From Micromonospora sp. FIMYZ51 (GTDB lineage Bacteria > Actinomycetota > Actinomycetes > Mycobacteriales > Micromonosporaceae), in contig NZ_CP134706.1 in assembly GCF_038246755.1 (NCBI RefSeq), positions 6,017,501 to 6,081,500 on the forward strand: 64,000 bases of DNA, written 5' to 3'. The position numbers and the translations under genes are program-made. Below are positions 7,905 to 15,427 of this stretch, piece after piece (position 1 is the first letter of the stretch; each line of letters starts with the position of its first letter). The notes under the pieces were generated by a model. That model had not been told where the DNA came from. It ran no database searches and saw only the letters and a list, made by a program, of their open reading frames with translations.

Positions 7905-9229
7905 CCGACATCCCGCGCCGGGCCGTGTCCCGCACCGCCAAACTAGCCGCTCTGCCGCTCGGCTTCGCCGGCCGGACCGTCCTCGGCATGGGAAAGCGCG
8001 TCACCGGCCTCGCCTCCGACGTGATCTCGGCGGAGATCCAGCAGCGCACCGCCGAGCAGCTGTTCAGCGTCCTTGGCCAGCTCAAGGGTGGGGCGATGAA
8101 GTTCGGTCAGGCGCTGTCGGTCTTCGAGGCGGCCCTGCCGGAAGAGGTCGCCGCGCCCTACCGACAGGCCCTGACCAAGCTTCAGGAGGCCGCGCCGCCG
8201 CTGCCCGCCGCCAGCGTGCACAAGGTGCTGGCCAGCCAGCTGGGTCCCGCCTGGCGGGACAGGTTCGTGACCTTCGACGACTCCCCCACCGCGGCGGCCA
8301 GCATCGGCCAGGTGCACCGTGCGGTGTGGCGGATGCCGGACGGCACCGGTCGGGACGTGGCCGTCAAGATCCAATACCCCGGTGCCGGTGACGCCCTGCT
8401 CGCCGACCTCAAGCAGCTCTCCCGGCTCGGCGGCATGTTCCGGGCCATCCAGCCGGGGTTGGATGTCAAGCCGCTGCTGGCCGAGCTACGGGAACGGATC
8501 ACGGAGGAACTGGACTACGAGCTGGAGGCCGAGTCACAGCGGGCCTTCGCCGCCGCGTACGCCGACGATCCGGAGATCTTCGTGCCGGCGGTCTTCTCCG
8601 CCTCGCCCCGGGTCCTGGTGACCGAATGGATCGAGGGCACTCCGCTGGCCGAGATCATCCGGGACGGCAGCGAGCAGCAGCGCGACGAGGCGGGCCGGTT
8701 GATGGCCACGCTGCATCTCTCTGCACCGGCCCGAGCCGGGCTGCTGCACGCCGACCCGCATCCGGGCAACTTCCGGCTGCTGCCCGACGGCCGACTCGGC
8801 GTGATCGACTTCGGCGCGGTGGCCCGAATGCCGGAGGGCACGCCGGAACCGATCGGCCGGATCGCCGGACTGGCCCTGCGTGGCGATGCCGACGAGGTGG
8901 TGGCCGGCCTGCGGGCCGAGGGTTTCGTCAGCTCCGACGAACCGGTCGACGCCCAGGCGCTGCTGGACTTCCTGCGCCCGATGCTCGAACCGATCGCCGC
9001 CGACGAGTTCCGGTTCACCCGGGCCTGGCTGCGTGCCGAGGCCGCGCGGCTGGCCAGTCCGCGGTCGCCCGCGTACCAGTTCAGTCGACAGCTCAACCTG
9101 CCGCCGTCGTACCTGCTCATCCACCGGGTGACGCTCGGCTCGATCGGGGTGCTGTGCCAACTGGAGGCCAAGGCGCCGTACCGGGGCATCCTGGAACGCT
9201 GGCTGCCCGGTTTCGCCCAGGTCAGCTGA
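7901..9229 (+). CDS. ABC1/AarF/UbiB-family atypical protein kinase
   Basis: A 442-residue protein starting at GTG 7901. Diagnostic ABC1 motifs are intact: KFGQ at 67-70 (KxGQ), the Ala-rich loop AAASIGQV from 131, the VAVK lysine at about 156, HADPHPGNF as catalytic loop and VIDFGAVARMP as metal-binding DFG. Family members (UbiB/COQ8-like) act on lipid or quinone metabolism and are usually membrane-associated. This one ends without an obvious C-terminal transmembrane pair. It shares an operon with the E1-like gene and precedes whiB7, as Rv3197 does in Mycobacterium tuberculosis. Confidence 0.93.
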   Translation: MTDIPRRAVSRTAKLAALPLGFAGRTVLGMGKRVTGLASDVISAEIQQRTAEQLFSVLGQLKGGAMKFGQALSVFEAALPEEVAAPYRQALTKLQEAAPPLPAASVHKVLASQLGPAWRDRFVTFDDSPTAAASIGQVHRAVWRMPDGTGRDVAVKIQYPGAGDALLADLKQLSRLGGMFRAIQPGLDVKPLLAELRERITEELDYELEAESQRAFAAAYADDPEIFVPAVFSASPRVLVTEWIEGTPLAEIIRDGSEQQRDEAGRLMATLHLSAPARAGLLHADPHPGNFRLLPDGRLGVIDFGAVARMPEGTPEPIGRIAGLALRGDADEVVAGLRAEGFVSSDEPVDAQALLDFLRPMLEPIAADEFRFTRAWLRAEAARLASPRSPAYQFSRQLNLPPSYLLIHRVTLGSIGVLCQLEAKAPYRGILERWLPGFAQVS

Positions 9230-9249
9230 GCGGCGCCGGACACGCCAAC

Positions 9250-9272
9250 GGGCGGGGACATCGTCCCCGCCC
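9250..9272. terminator. Bidirectional hairpin between convergent genes
   Basis: GGGCGGGGAC (9250-9259), loop ATC, GTCCCCGCCC (9263-9272): a perfect 10-bp stem 20 nt after the ABC1 stop and 15 nt beyond the end of the convergent small ORF. No T tract is present on either side. Confidence 0.7.
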
Positions 9273-9287
9273 GCGGTGCGGTGCAGC

Positions 9288-9434
9288 TTAGAGAACGCCC
9301 AACTCGCGGGCAGACCGGGCGCGGCCGGCCATGGCGACGGTACGGGCGGATCGGGTTGCCTCAGTGCTCGTGGTGCGACCGGCCTGAGGCCGGAGCATTC
9401 GAGCCCTCGACAACGCTTCTTGGAGTAGGTGCAT
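9288..9434 (-). CDS. Small basic hypothetical protein downstream of whiB7
   Basis: ATG at 9434 opens a 48-residue frame (MHLLQEALSRARM..., ending ARSARELGVL) with a GGAG element 10 nt upstream (AACGGAGTTTTCGAG before ATG). An alternative in-frame ATG lies 30 bp upstream (MSHLPNGVFEM). Third-position GC is high and the sequence is helical and Arg/Ala-rich. It begins about 90 bp after the whiB7 stop on the same strand, so it could be co-transcribed with whiB7. I recognise the MHLLQEALSRARM type of N-terminus from other actinobacterial small proteins but know no function. Confidence 0.62.
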   Translation of the reverse strand: MHLLQEALSRARMLRPQAGRTTSTEATRSARTVAMAGRARSARELGVL

Positions 9435-9525
9435 CTCGAAAACTCCGTTCGGAAGGTGCGACATGGTGGTCAGCTCTTTCGTCGCCGGTACGACACCGGC
9501 GGGGTTGGTTCGGATCGGGAACATG

Positions 9526-9891
9526 TCAGGCAGCCAGCCGGACGGCGCTGCGCGACGTGGTGAGGCCATTGGCGGCCAGCCGCGCCTCGGCCTCGACCTG
9601 AAGCGCGGCGTCGCGGGCGAGGTCCTCCTTGCGCGGGCGGCCACGGGGCCGCTTGCGCGCAACGACCGCGCCACGCTCGAAGATCTCGCCGCCCCAGACG
9701 CCCCAGGGCTCGGCCCGCTCGACCGCGCCGGCGAGGCACTCGACGCGCAGCGGGCAGTCTCCGCAGAGCGACTTGGCCAGTTCCAGCTCGGTGGGCGAGT
9801 CGGAGAACCACAGGTCAGGGTCGAACTTCCGGCAGGGCAGGTTCGCCTCCATCTCGACAGTCAGGTCGAGCGGGGCTAACGCCAGACTCAT
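9526..9891 (-). CDS. whiB7: WhiB7-type redox-sensing transcriptional regulator
   Basis: A 121-residue WhiB protein from ATG 9891. The four cluster-binding cysteines are C20, C43, C46 and C52, followed by the G[VI]WGG turn (EPWGVWGGE, 61-69). A C-terminal AT-hook RGRPRK (83-88) separates WhiB7 from other Wbl proteins. WhiB7 binds SigA and AT-rich sequence just upstream of -35 boxes and activates intrinsic antibiotic resistance genes and itself. The position downstream of uvrD2 and near the ABC1 gene matches mycobacteria. The leader carries a terminator, an antiterminator and a long uORF, annotated separately. Confidence 0.96.
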   Translation of the reverse strand: MSLALAPLDLTVEMEANLPCRKFDPDLWFSDSPTELELAKSLCGDCPLRVECLAGAVERAEPWGVWGGEIFERGAVVARKRPRGRPRKEDLARDAALQVEAEARLAANGLTTSRSAVRLAA

Positions 9892-9954
9892 CTCCCGGTC
9901 ACCTCTCTCTCGTGTCGATCTCGTGGATCGCTGGTCCGACTACTTCGGCGGTGC

Positions 9955-10001
9955 AAAAAAAACTGAGGCCGCGGATCCCGGTATGCGGGTTCCGCGGCCT
10001 C
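9955..10001 (-). terminator. Intrinsic terminator in the whiB7 leader (attenuator)
   Basis: On the minus strand GAGGCCGCGGAACCCG (10001-9986), loop CATAC, CGGGATCCGCGGCCTC (9980-9965): 15 of 16 pairs, followed by AG and an uninterrupted run of eight T (9962-9955). It lies 63 nt upstream of the whiB7 ATG and 22 nt after the uORF stop codon. A T8 tract is exceptional in this GC-rich window and makes this the clearest intrinsic terminator present. Confidence 0.93.
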
Positions 10002-10058
10002 GAGGTGAGCCGGTGGTCTGGGGTCAGACCGGTCTACCTCGAGGTGGAACACCGCGGA
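9991..10058 (-). promoter_or_regulatory. Predicted antiterminator competing with the whiB7 leader terminator
   Basis: On the minus strand TCCGCGG (10058-10052), a 7-nt bulge, then CCTCGAGGT (10044-10036) can pair without mismatch with ACCTCGAGGCCGCGGA (10006-9991). The latter contains the first 11 bases of the terminator 5' arm, so the two structures exclude each other. The 29-nt loop between the arms contains the uORF stop codon (10026-10024). A ribosome reaching the stop would cover the upstream arm and favour termination; a ribosome stalled earlier would leave it free. Read directly from the sequence; function inferred from known whiB7/wblC attenuation. Confidence 0.72.
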
Positions 10059-10398
10059 CGTCCATCCGCTTGTTGGCGCCATCGACGCCCTTGCCCGTGA
10101 AGCCACTGGTCCCCTGGAGCCCATGCGGCATCGGTGCGAGAATCAGCTCGGCCTGAACCTCGACCCGGTGCGTCTGCGGAGCCCACGGTCGCGCAACAGC
10201 GACGGTCGCCCGAACGGCCGACAGCGGAGCCACGACAGCCTGGGCAGCCGGCAGCGGAGCCACGGCCGTCTGGGCAGCCGGCAGCGGAGCCACGGCCGTC
10301 TGGGCAGCCGGCAGCGGAGCCACGGCGGTCCGGGCAGCCGACAGCGCAGCGACGGCAACGGGCAGCGCCATCGGACGCTTGTTGACGTAGCTCTCCAT
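10024..10398 (-). CDS. Long leader ORF (uORF) of whiB7 with decapeptide repeats
   Basis: ATG 10398 is preceded by a perfect GGAGGT (10411-10406) at 7-nt spacing, so translation is very likely. The 124-residue product starts MESYVNKRPMALPVAVAA and then holds about five tandem copies of APLPAAQTAV (30-bp DNA repeats). A more normal tail follows (HRVEVQAELILAPMPHGLQG, then KGVDGANKRMDVRGV). No known domain. It ends in the antiterminator loop 22 nt before the terminator stem. I read it as a regulatory leader whose translation state sets whiB7 expression, but the product could also have its own role. Confidence 0.75.
   Translation of the reverse strand: MESYVNKRPMALPVAVAALSAARTAVAPLPAAQTAVAPLPAAQTAVAPLPAAQAVVAPLSAVRATVAVARPWAPQTHRVEVQAELILAPMPHGLQGTSGFTGKGVDGANKRMDVRGVPPRGRPV
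10221..10350. repeat. 30-bp tandem repeat inside the whiB7 leader ORF
   Basis: Period of exactly 30 bp with unit starts at about 10221, 10251, 10281, 10311 and 10341. The central three units are nearly identical and the outer two diverged (ACAGCGGAGC and ACAGCGCAGC against GCAGCGGAGC). The unit keeps the reading frame and encodes APLPAAQTAV on the minus strand. Confidence 0.93.
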
Positions 10399-10488
10399 CG
10401 GTGCCACCTCCTTGACGTTCACTCGCGATCGACTCGGACACGAACCCCGTGAGCAGCCCGAACAGGGCCCCTCGCGAGGTGTGTCCTG

Positions 10489-10518
10489 AGGCTATGCCCG
10501 CCAGCGGCGCGAGGGCAA
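10489..10518 (-). promoter_or_regulatory. Candidate whiB7 promoter with AT-rich activator element
   Basis: Minus strand TTGCCC (10518-10513) and TAGCCT (10494-10489), spaced 18 bp, could be -35 and -10; CATAGCCT allows 17 bp. Directly upstream of the -35 is TTAATTCG, an AT-rich block of the kind bound by WhiB7 with SigA at its own promoter. The site falls just after the uvrD2 stop, giving a leader of about 590 nt. The -10 box is weak, so this is tentative. Confidence 0.4.
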
Positions 10519-10536
10519 ACGAATTAACGGTGAGAT

Positions 10537-12687
10537 TCAGAAACTTTTCTCTGGGCAGATCTCGTCCACCGCCGCGCCCTTCACCAGGGCCAGTACCGCC
10601 TCCCCGTAGAGGCCCAGCTTGCGCGGTCCGATACCGGCGATCGCGACGAGGTCCTCCGCCCGGGTCGGCCGCCGTTCGGCGAGCGCCACAAGCGTCGCGT
10701 CGGTGAAGACGACGTACGCCGGCACCTTCTGCGCGCCCGCCACCCGGGCCCGCCACTCACGCAGCCGCTCGTGCAGTTCGTCGTCCATGTCGGAGGGGCA
10801 GGTGGCGCAGCGACCGAGCTTGCGATCCGGCCCGGCGAGCAGGGTGGTGCCGCAGATCCGACAGGAGACGATCCGGTTGGCGCGCCGCGGGGCGCCGGGT
10901 GCCGAGCGGGTGCCCGCGGCCCGCTCCGTGGTGCCGGACGGGGCGAGTTGTGGCAGGAAACGGCACGGCCGCCGGGCCCGCCCGCCCGGTGACCGCGAAG
11001 CGGCGTACGACAGCCAGAGCCACTGACGGGCCCGGGTGATGCCGACGTAGAGCAGCCGCCGCTCCTCCTCGACCTGCTCGGCCGTGCGGGCGTACGTGGT
11101 GGGCAGCGTGCCCTCGGCGAGGCCGACCAGGAACACCGCGTCCCACTCCAGGCCCTTCGCCGAGTGCAGGGAGGCAAGCGTCACCCCCTCCACGGTCGGC
11201 GCGTGCTGCTGGGCCGCCCGCCGGGCCAGCTCGTCGGTGAAATCGGCAAGGGTGACCGGACGCTCGACCGTGGCCGCCGTGCCGAGCGGCAGCAGTTGCG
11301 GGGTGGCCGCGTACTCCTCGGCGAGTTGGACCAGCGCGGCGAGCGCCTCCCACCGCTCGCGCGCGGCGCCACCGGCCGGGGGTGCCTCCGGCGCCCAGCC
11401 GACGCCGGCGAGCGCCTCGACCACGGCCGCCGGCAGCGGGGTCTCGCCGGGAACGGCACGGGTGGCCGCGCGCAACGCCACCATCGCCTGGCGCACCTCG
11501 ACCCGCTCGAAGAACCGCTCGGCGCCCTGCACCACGTACGGCACGCCGGCCTCGCCGAGCGCCTTCTCGTACGCCTCGGACTGCGCGTTGGTGCGGAACA
11601 GCACCGCGATCTCCCGAGCCGGCGTGCCCGCGTCGATGAGCGCACGGCAGCGGGCGGCGACCGCGTTCGCCTCGGCCGGCTCGTCGGTGAAGATCCGTCG
11701 TTCCGGCTCGGGACCGGCCGGGCGCTGGCCGACCAACTCCAGCCGCAGCCGCGCCTCGGTCCCCCGTGCCTGCGAGATGACCGCGTTGGCGAGCCCGACC
11801 ACCTGGGGGGTGGACCGGTAGTCCCGGACCAGCCGGACCACGGTGGCGCCGCGATGCCGGCGGGGAAAATCCACCAGGTACGACGAGGTCGCCCCGGTGA
11901 ACGAGTAGATCGTCTGGCTGGCGTCGCCGACAACTGTCAGGTCGTCCCGGCCGCCCAGCCAGGCGTCCAGCAGCCGCTGCTGCAACGGGTTGACGTCCTG
12001 GTACTCGTCGACGACGAAGTGCCGGTACTGGTTGCGGACCTGCTCGGCGACGTCCGGATGCTCCTCGATGCCCCAGACCGCAGCGCGCAGCACGTCCTCG
12101 AAGTCGATCACTCCACCGGAGCGTTTGAGCTTCTCGTACGCGCCGAAGACCTCGGCCACCTTCGTCGGCTCGTACGGTGTCTCGCGCAGCGCCTTGGCCG
12201 CGGCCACGACGTACTCCCCCGGCTCGACCAGGGCGGACTTCGCCCACTCGATCTCACCGGCGAGGTCCCGGGCGGCGGTCCGGTCGGCCCGTACGCCGGC
12301 TCGGGCCGCAGCCAGCGTGACCAGCCGGACCTTGCTGTCCAGCAGCTCGGGCATGGCCCGGCCGTCGAGCAGCCGGGGCGCGAAGTACCGCACCTGGCGC
12401 AACGCCGCAGCGTGGAAGGTACGCGCCTGTACGCCGGCCACGCCGAGCGACGCGAGGCGGTGGCGCAGCTCCGCGGCGGCCCGGGCGGTGAAGGTGACCG
12501 CGAGCACATGCCGGGCGGATATCTCCCCGGTCAGCGCCCGGTACGCGATCCGCGACGTGACCGCCCGGGTCTTGCCGGTGCCCGCACCGGCAAGCACGCA
12601 GACCGGACCGGCCTGGGCGGTCACCGCCGCGCGTTGCTCCGGATCGAGCCCGGCGAGCACGCGTTCGGACGGGGAGTTGACCACCAC
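10537..12687 (-). CDS. uvrD2: UvrD2-type SF1 ATP-dependent DNA helicase
   Basis: A 716-residue protein. Walker A AGAGTGKT is near residue 34, then DEYQD (motif II), VGDASQTIYSFTGA (motif III), YRSTPQV (motif IV), SLHSAKGLEWDAVFLVG (motif V) and VGITRAR (motif VI). After the helicase core comes a tetracysteine module (CRICG, then CATC) and a C-terminal HRDC domain (about 640-710). This arrangement defines actinobacterial UvrD2, where the Cys module couples ATPase to unwinding. Start GTG at 12687 (written VVNSPSERVLAG in the native codon). It is transcribed toward whiB7 and divergently from mrx1. Confidence 0.95.
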   Translation of the reverse strand: MVVNSPSERVLAGLDPEQRAAVTAQAGPVCVLAGAGTGKTRAVTSRIAYRALTGEISARHVLAVTFTARAAAELRHRLASLGVAGVQARTFHAAALRQVRYFAPRLLDGRAMPELLDSKVRLVTLAAARAGVRADRTAARDLAGEIEWAKSALVEPGEYVVAAAKALRETPYEPTKVAEVFGAYEKLKRSGGVIDFEDVLRAAVWGIEEHPDVAEQVRNQYRHFVVDEYQDVNPLQQRLLDAWLGGRDDLTVVGDASQTIYSFTGATSSYLVDFPRRHRGATVVRLVRDYRSTPQVVGLANAVISQARGTEARLRLELVGQRPAGPEPERRIFTDEPAEANAVAARCRALIDAGTPAREIAVLFRTNAQSEAYEKALGEAGVPYVVQGAERFFERVEVRQAMVALRAATRAVPGETPLPAAVVEALAGVGWAPEAPPAGGAARERWEALAALVQLAEEYAATPQLLPLGTAATVERPVTLADFTDELARRAAQQHAPTVEGVTLASLHSAKGLEWDAVFLVGLAEGTLPTTYARTAEQVEEERRLLYVGITRARQWLWLSYAASRSPGGRARRPCRFLPQLAPSGTTERAAGTRSAPGAPRRANRIVSCRICGTTLLAGPDRKLGRCATCPSDMDDELHERLREWRARVAGAQKVPAYVVFTDATLVALAERRPTRAEDLVAIAGIGPRKLGLYGEAVLALVKGAAVDEICPEKSF

Positions 12688-12779
12688 AGCGGGGAATTGT
12701 CTCAGCTGCCGCAGACGTTGCAGCGGATAGCCTCGACCTGATCGGCAAGCAGCCGGTCGTGACCCTGGAGGATCCCATC

Positions 12780-13022
12780 ATGCTGACCATGTATTCCACT
12801 CCCTGGTGCGGCTACTGCCACCGGCTGAAGTCGCAGCTCGACCGGGAGGGGATCGCCTACCAGGTGGTCGACATCGAACAGGATCCGGCAGCCGCCGAGT
12901 TCGTGATGGGCGTCAACGGCGGCAACCAGACCGTCCCCACGCTGCGCTTCGCCGACGGCAGTGCACTCACCAACCCCTCGATCAACCAGGTCAAGCAACA
13001 CCTGGCCAGCATCAGCGCCTGA
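12780..13022 (+). CDS. mrx1: Mycoredoxin 1 (glutaredoxin-like)
   Basis: An 80-residue thioredoxin-fold protein starting at ATG 12780, with GGAGG at 12767-12771. An upstream in-frame GTG at 12759 would bury the ribosome site and is less likely. The active site is C10-GY-C13 (STPWCGYCHRL), with TVPTL as cis-Pro loop and NPSINQVKQHL at the C-terminus. Mycoredoxin reduces S-mycothiolated proteins using mycothiol, which fits the mshB gene later in this window. The uvrD2-mrx1 divergent pair is conserved in mycobacteria. Confidence 0.93.
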   Translation: MLTMYSTPWCGYCHRLKSQLDREGIAYQVVDIEQDPAAAEFVMGVNGGNQTVPTLRFADGSALTNPSINQVKQHLASISA

Positions 13023-13048
13023 GGTCGCGGCCCGGGCGCGGGACGTCC

Positions 13049-13144
13049 CGCGCCCGGACACGCCAGGCCGGACCGCACTCAGACGTCGGACCGGACCGCG
13101 CCCGGACACGCCAGGCCGGACCGCACTCAGACGTCGGACCGGAC
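13049..13144. repeat. 48-bp tandem direct repeat (2.2 copies)
   Basis: Two identical 48-bp units (13049-13096 and 13097-13144), each beginning CGCGCCCGGACACGCCAGG, are followed by a 9-bp start of a third. They lie in the spacer between convergent mrx1 and the FtsX-like gene, immediately after the mrx1 stop. No protein-coding or CRISPR character. Confidence 0.95.
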
Positions 13145-13164
13145 CGCGCCCGGGAGTCGGACCG

Positions 13165-15327
13165 TTACCTGTCCGCCCGGCTTGCGGGACGGACGACGAG
13201 CGCGGCGGCGACGCAGACGACGGTCGAGATCACGGCCACCGCTGGGACCGAAAAGCCGATAAGCGAAAAAGCCTGGGCACCCGATCTGAGCGCGCCGGTG
13301 AGCGCGGCACCCTGGGCGAGGGCCACGATCGCGACCACGATGCTGGCGGTCACGAGCGGCATCGACACGCCGTACAGCAGCTCCCGTAGGGTGCTGCCGG
13401 GCCGCGCGACGTCCGGGCGCCGCAACCGCAGTCCGCTCGCCGTCCCGGCGATGCCACAGGTCAGGGCCGCCAACAGCACGACCGCGTACCCGGTGAGGAC
13501 CAACCACCTGGCATTGTCGGCGCCGGTCACCGCTACCCCGCGCCATTCCTGTCCCGGCAGGGTGACCTCGGGCAGCGCCAGGGTCGCGTACGCAGTCCTT
13601 TTGATCTCTCCATAGCCCGCTTCGCCACCACCGTTCATGACGATCGCGCTGTGCAGGCGGTCGCTTCCGGGTTGGCCGCCGATCTGGACGTCGGCAGGAC
13701 CGGAGGCGCTGGAGTCCGGCAACACGCCGGTCGCGATGAGCAGCCCACCAAAGGGATGGTAGGAACGGTAGGCGTCCTGGAGAGGGCTCCCGACCGTGGG
13801 ACATTCCGTCAGGTCGCCGATCAGCCGGAGCGCGGCACACGAGCCGACTATCCGCAGACGCGGCTCGGGCACCGCCTGTGGGCCGAGGAACTCGTCCCCC
13901 TCGGCCAGGTAGATGCGCAGCACCCGATCACCAGCGACGCTGTCGTCGAACTCTTCGATGTCCCGGCTCAGGCTGGGCGAGCGGACGCTGACGACCTGGT
14001 GTCCCGCTACCTCGACCAGCCGGAGGGACTCGGCGACCGGCGCGATCCGCATCGTCAGGACAACGTGCAGGCCACCCAGGACCGACAACGCGATCACAAG
14101 CATCGCGGCGAGTGCCAGTGGTGCCCGGACCTGGCTCTCCATCATGCGGGCGCCGCGCCTGAGCCCTTCCCTGTCGTCGCGGTGGGCCCGCGCGCTTAGC
14201 CATCGTCCGATGCTTCGGGAGAGTCGGACGACCAGGAACGGGAGCACGAGCGAGGAGGCCAGGACGCCCAGGCCCACCATGACCAGGCCGGTATCGCCCC
14301 CGGTGACCGCACCCCATACACCCAGCACAAAGCCGATGAGCAGGGTCCACTGCAACAGCTCCGAACGAAGTTCGGCGAATCGGCCTTCGGTGGGACGGAT
14401 CGGAGTGCCACGTGTCGGGCGGGCCGCGAGTCGTCTCGACCAGAGCAGGTGCGCCACGGTCAGCGCGGCAAGAACCGTCGACAGGAAGATCAGCACGGCA
14501 GCGCCGAGCAGTGGCAGTCTTCCGATGGTCGTGGCCAGATCGGCGGCGTCGACCGGATACTCCGTCAACGGCAGGGTGAAGCTCCGTCGGGAAAGTACGG
14601 CGAGGGCGAGCCCGGCTGTGCAGATCCCGGCCAGCAGCGCGAGGAACGGTCCCAGACCGTCGCCGATCACGCGGCGGGCCGGTCCACCGGGAGCGGTTGG
14701 CACACCGCTGACCGGTCGGCCGGCATGGGGCAGCAGCGACCCGAGTGCGACGAAGGCGAGGAACGCTGCCGGCAACCCGAGCAGGGCCACTAGTAGCCGG
14801 GCCTGGTTTCGGCTCAACCCGCGCCCCTCGCCGGCCCATGCGTATCCCGTTTCGGCACCGAATCGGGCCACCGGTTCCCAGCCCTCGACGGCCGCCGCGA
14901 CCGGCCCGGGAGGCTGGTAGTACACGAAGAACTCCGCGCCGTCGGTGAGCCCGTCCGGTGCGATGGTGCCGGCGAGCCGCCCGTACCGGTGTCGCACCTC
15001 GTCGGCCTCGCCGCTGGCCAGCAGAGCCGGCGAGACGAATGCTTCGCCCGGTGCCGGCCACCGGGGTATGCCCGGTGGCGGCGGCGCGGTGGGCACTTCG
15101 TTGACCAGCCCCACCACCGAGAACTGCCGATCGTCGACCGTGTCGGCACCCTCCCGGTACCACCCTGCCGGGGGTTGGCCGACGGCCTTCTCGGCGAGGA
15201 CCGGGGTGCGCTCCCGCGACCGGTGCTCCCGGCCGTCGAACAACGCTTCGACGGCCACCAGTCCCCAGAGCACGGACAGCAGCATGCCGCCGGCAAGAGC
15301 CAGGGACATCAGACGCTTCCAGCCGGC
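13165..15327 (-). CDS. FtsX-like permease-type membrane protein
   Basis: GTG 15327 (VAGWKRLMSLALAGG) with AAAGG 8 nt upstream gives 720 residues; ATG 15309 is another option. About ten hydrophobic segments: one at the N-terminus, a large extracytoplasmic domain (about 45-180), a central group (about 180-430), a second soluble domain (about 450-600), and four C-terminal segments ending in VRPASRADR. The layout (TM, large loop, TM trio, repeated) is that of MacB/FtsX permeases, but no ABC ATPase gene is adjacent. Base composition is slightly less GC-rich than its neighbours. Substrate unknown. Confidence 0.75.
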   Translation of the reverse strand, partial: AGWKRLMSLALAGGMLLSVLWGLVAVEALFDGREHRSRERTPVLAEKAVGQPPAGWYREGADTVDDRQFSVVGLVNEVPTAPPPPGIPRWPAPGEAFVSPALLASGEADEVRHRYGRLAGTIAPDGLTDGAEFFVYYQPPGPVAAAVEGWEPVARFGAETGYAWAGEGRGLSRNQARLLVALLGLPAAFLAFVALGSLLPHAGRPVSGVPTAPGGPARRVIGDGLGPFLALLAGICTAGLALAVLSRRSFTLPLTEYPVDAADLATTIGRLPLLGAAVLIFLSTVLAALTVAHLLWSRRLAARPTRGTPIRPTEGRFAELRSELLQWTLLIGFVLGVWGAVTGGDTGLVMVGLGVLASSLVLPFLVVRLSRSIGRWLSARAHRDDREGLRRGARMMESQVRAPLALAAMLVIALSVLGGLHVVLTMRIAPVAESLRLVEVAGHQVVSVRSPSLSRDIEEFDDSVAGDRVLRIYLAEGDEFLGPQAVPEPRLRIVGSCAALRLIGDLTECPTVGSPLQDAYRSYHPFGGLLIATGVLPDSSASGPADVQIGGQPGSDRLHSAIVMNGGGEAGYGEIKRTAYATLALPEVTLPGQEWRGVAVTGADNARWLVLTGYAVVLLAALTCGIAGTASGLRLRRPDVARPGSTLRELLYGVSMPLVTASIVVAIVALAQGAALTGALRSGAQAFSLIGFSVPAVAVISTVVCVAAALVVRPASRADR

Positions 15328-15427
15328 CACGGGGTACCTTTCGCTCTGCGGTGGGTGCTGGTTTCGCGGCGTCGCCGGCACGGCCAACCGGCCGGTCCTC
15401 CGGGCCGGCGACGCCGATCAGCTGGCG

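Noticed and set aside
6753..9229. A RiPP (TOMM) biosynthetic cluster
   Set aside because: Only the leader-binding-type protein is present. No YcaO, precursor peptide, protease or transporter lies nearby, so a cluster cannot be supported.
13049..13144. Possible attachment site duplication
   Set aside because: The two 48-bp copies are contiguous, not flanking an element, and no integrase or tRNA is present.
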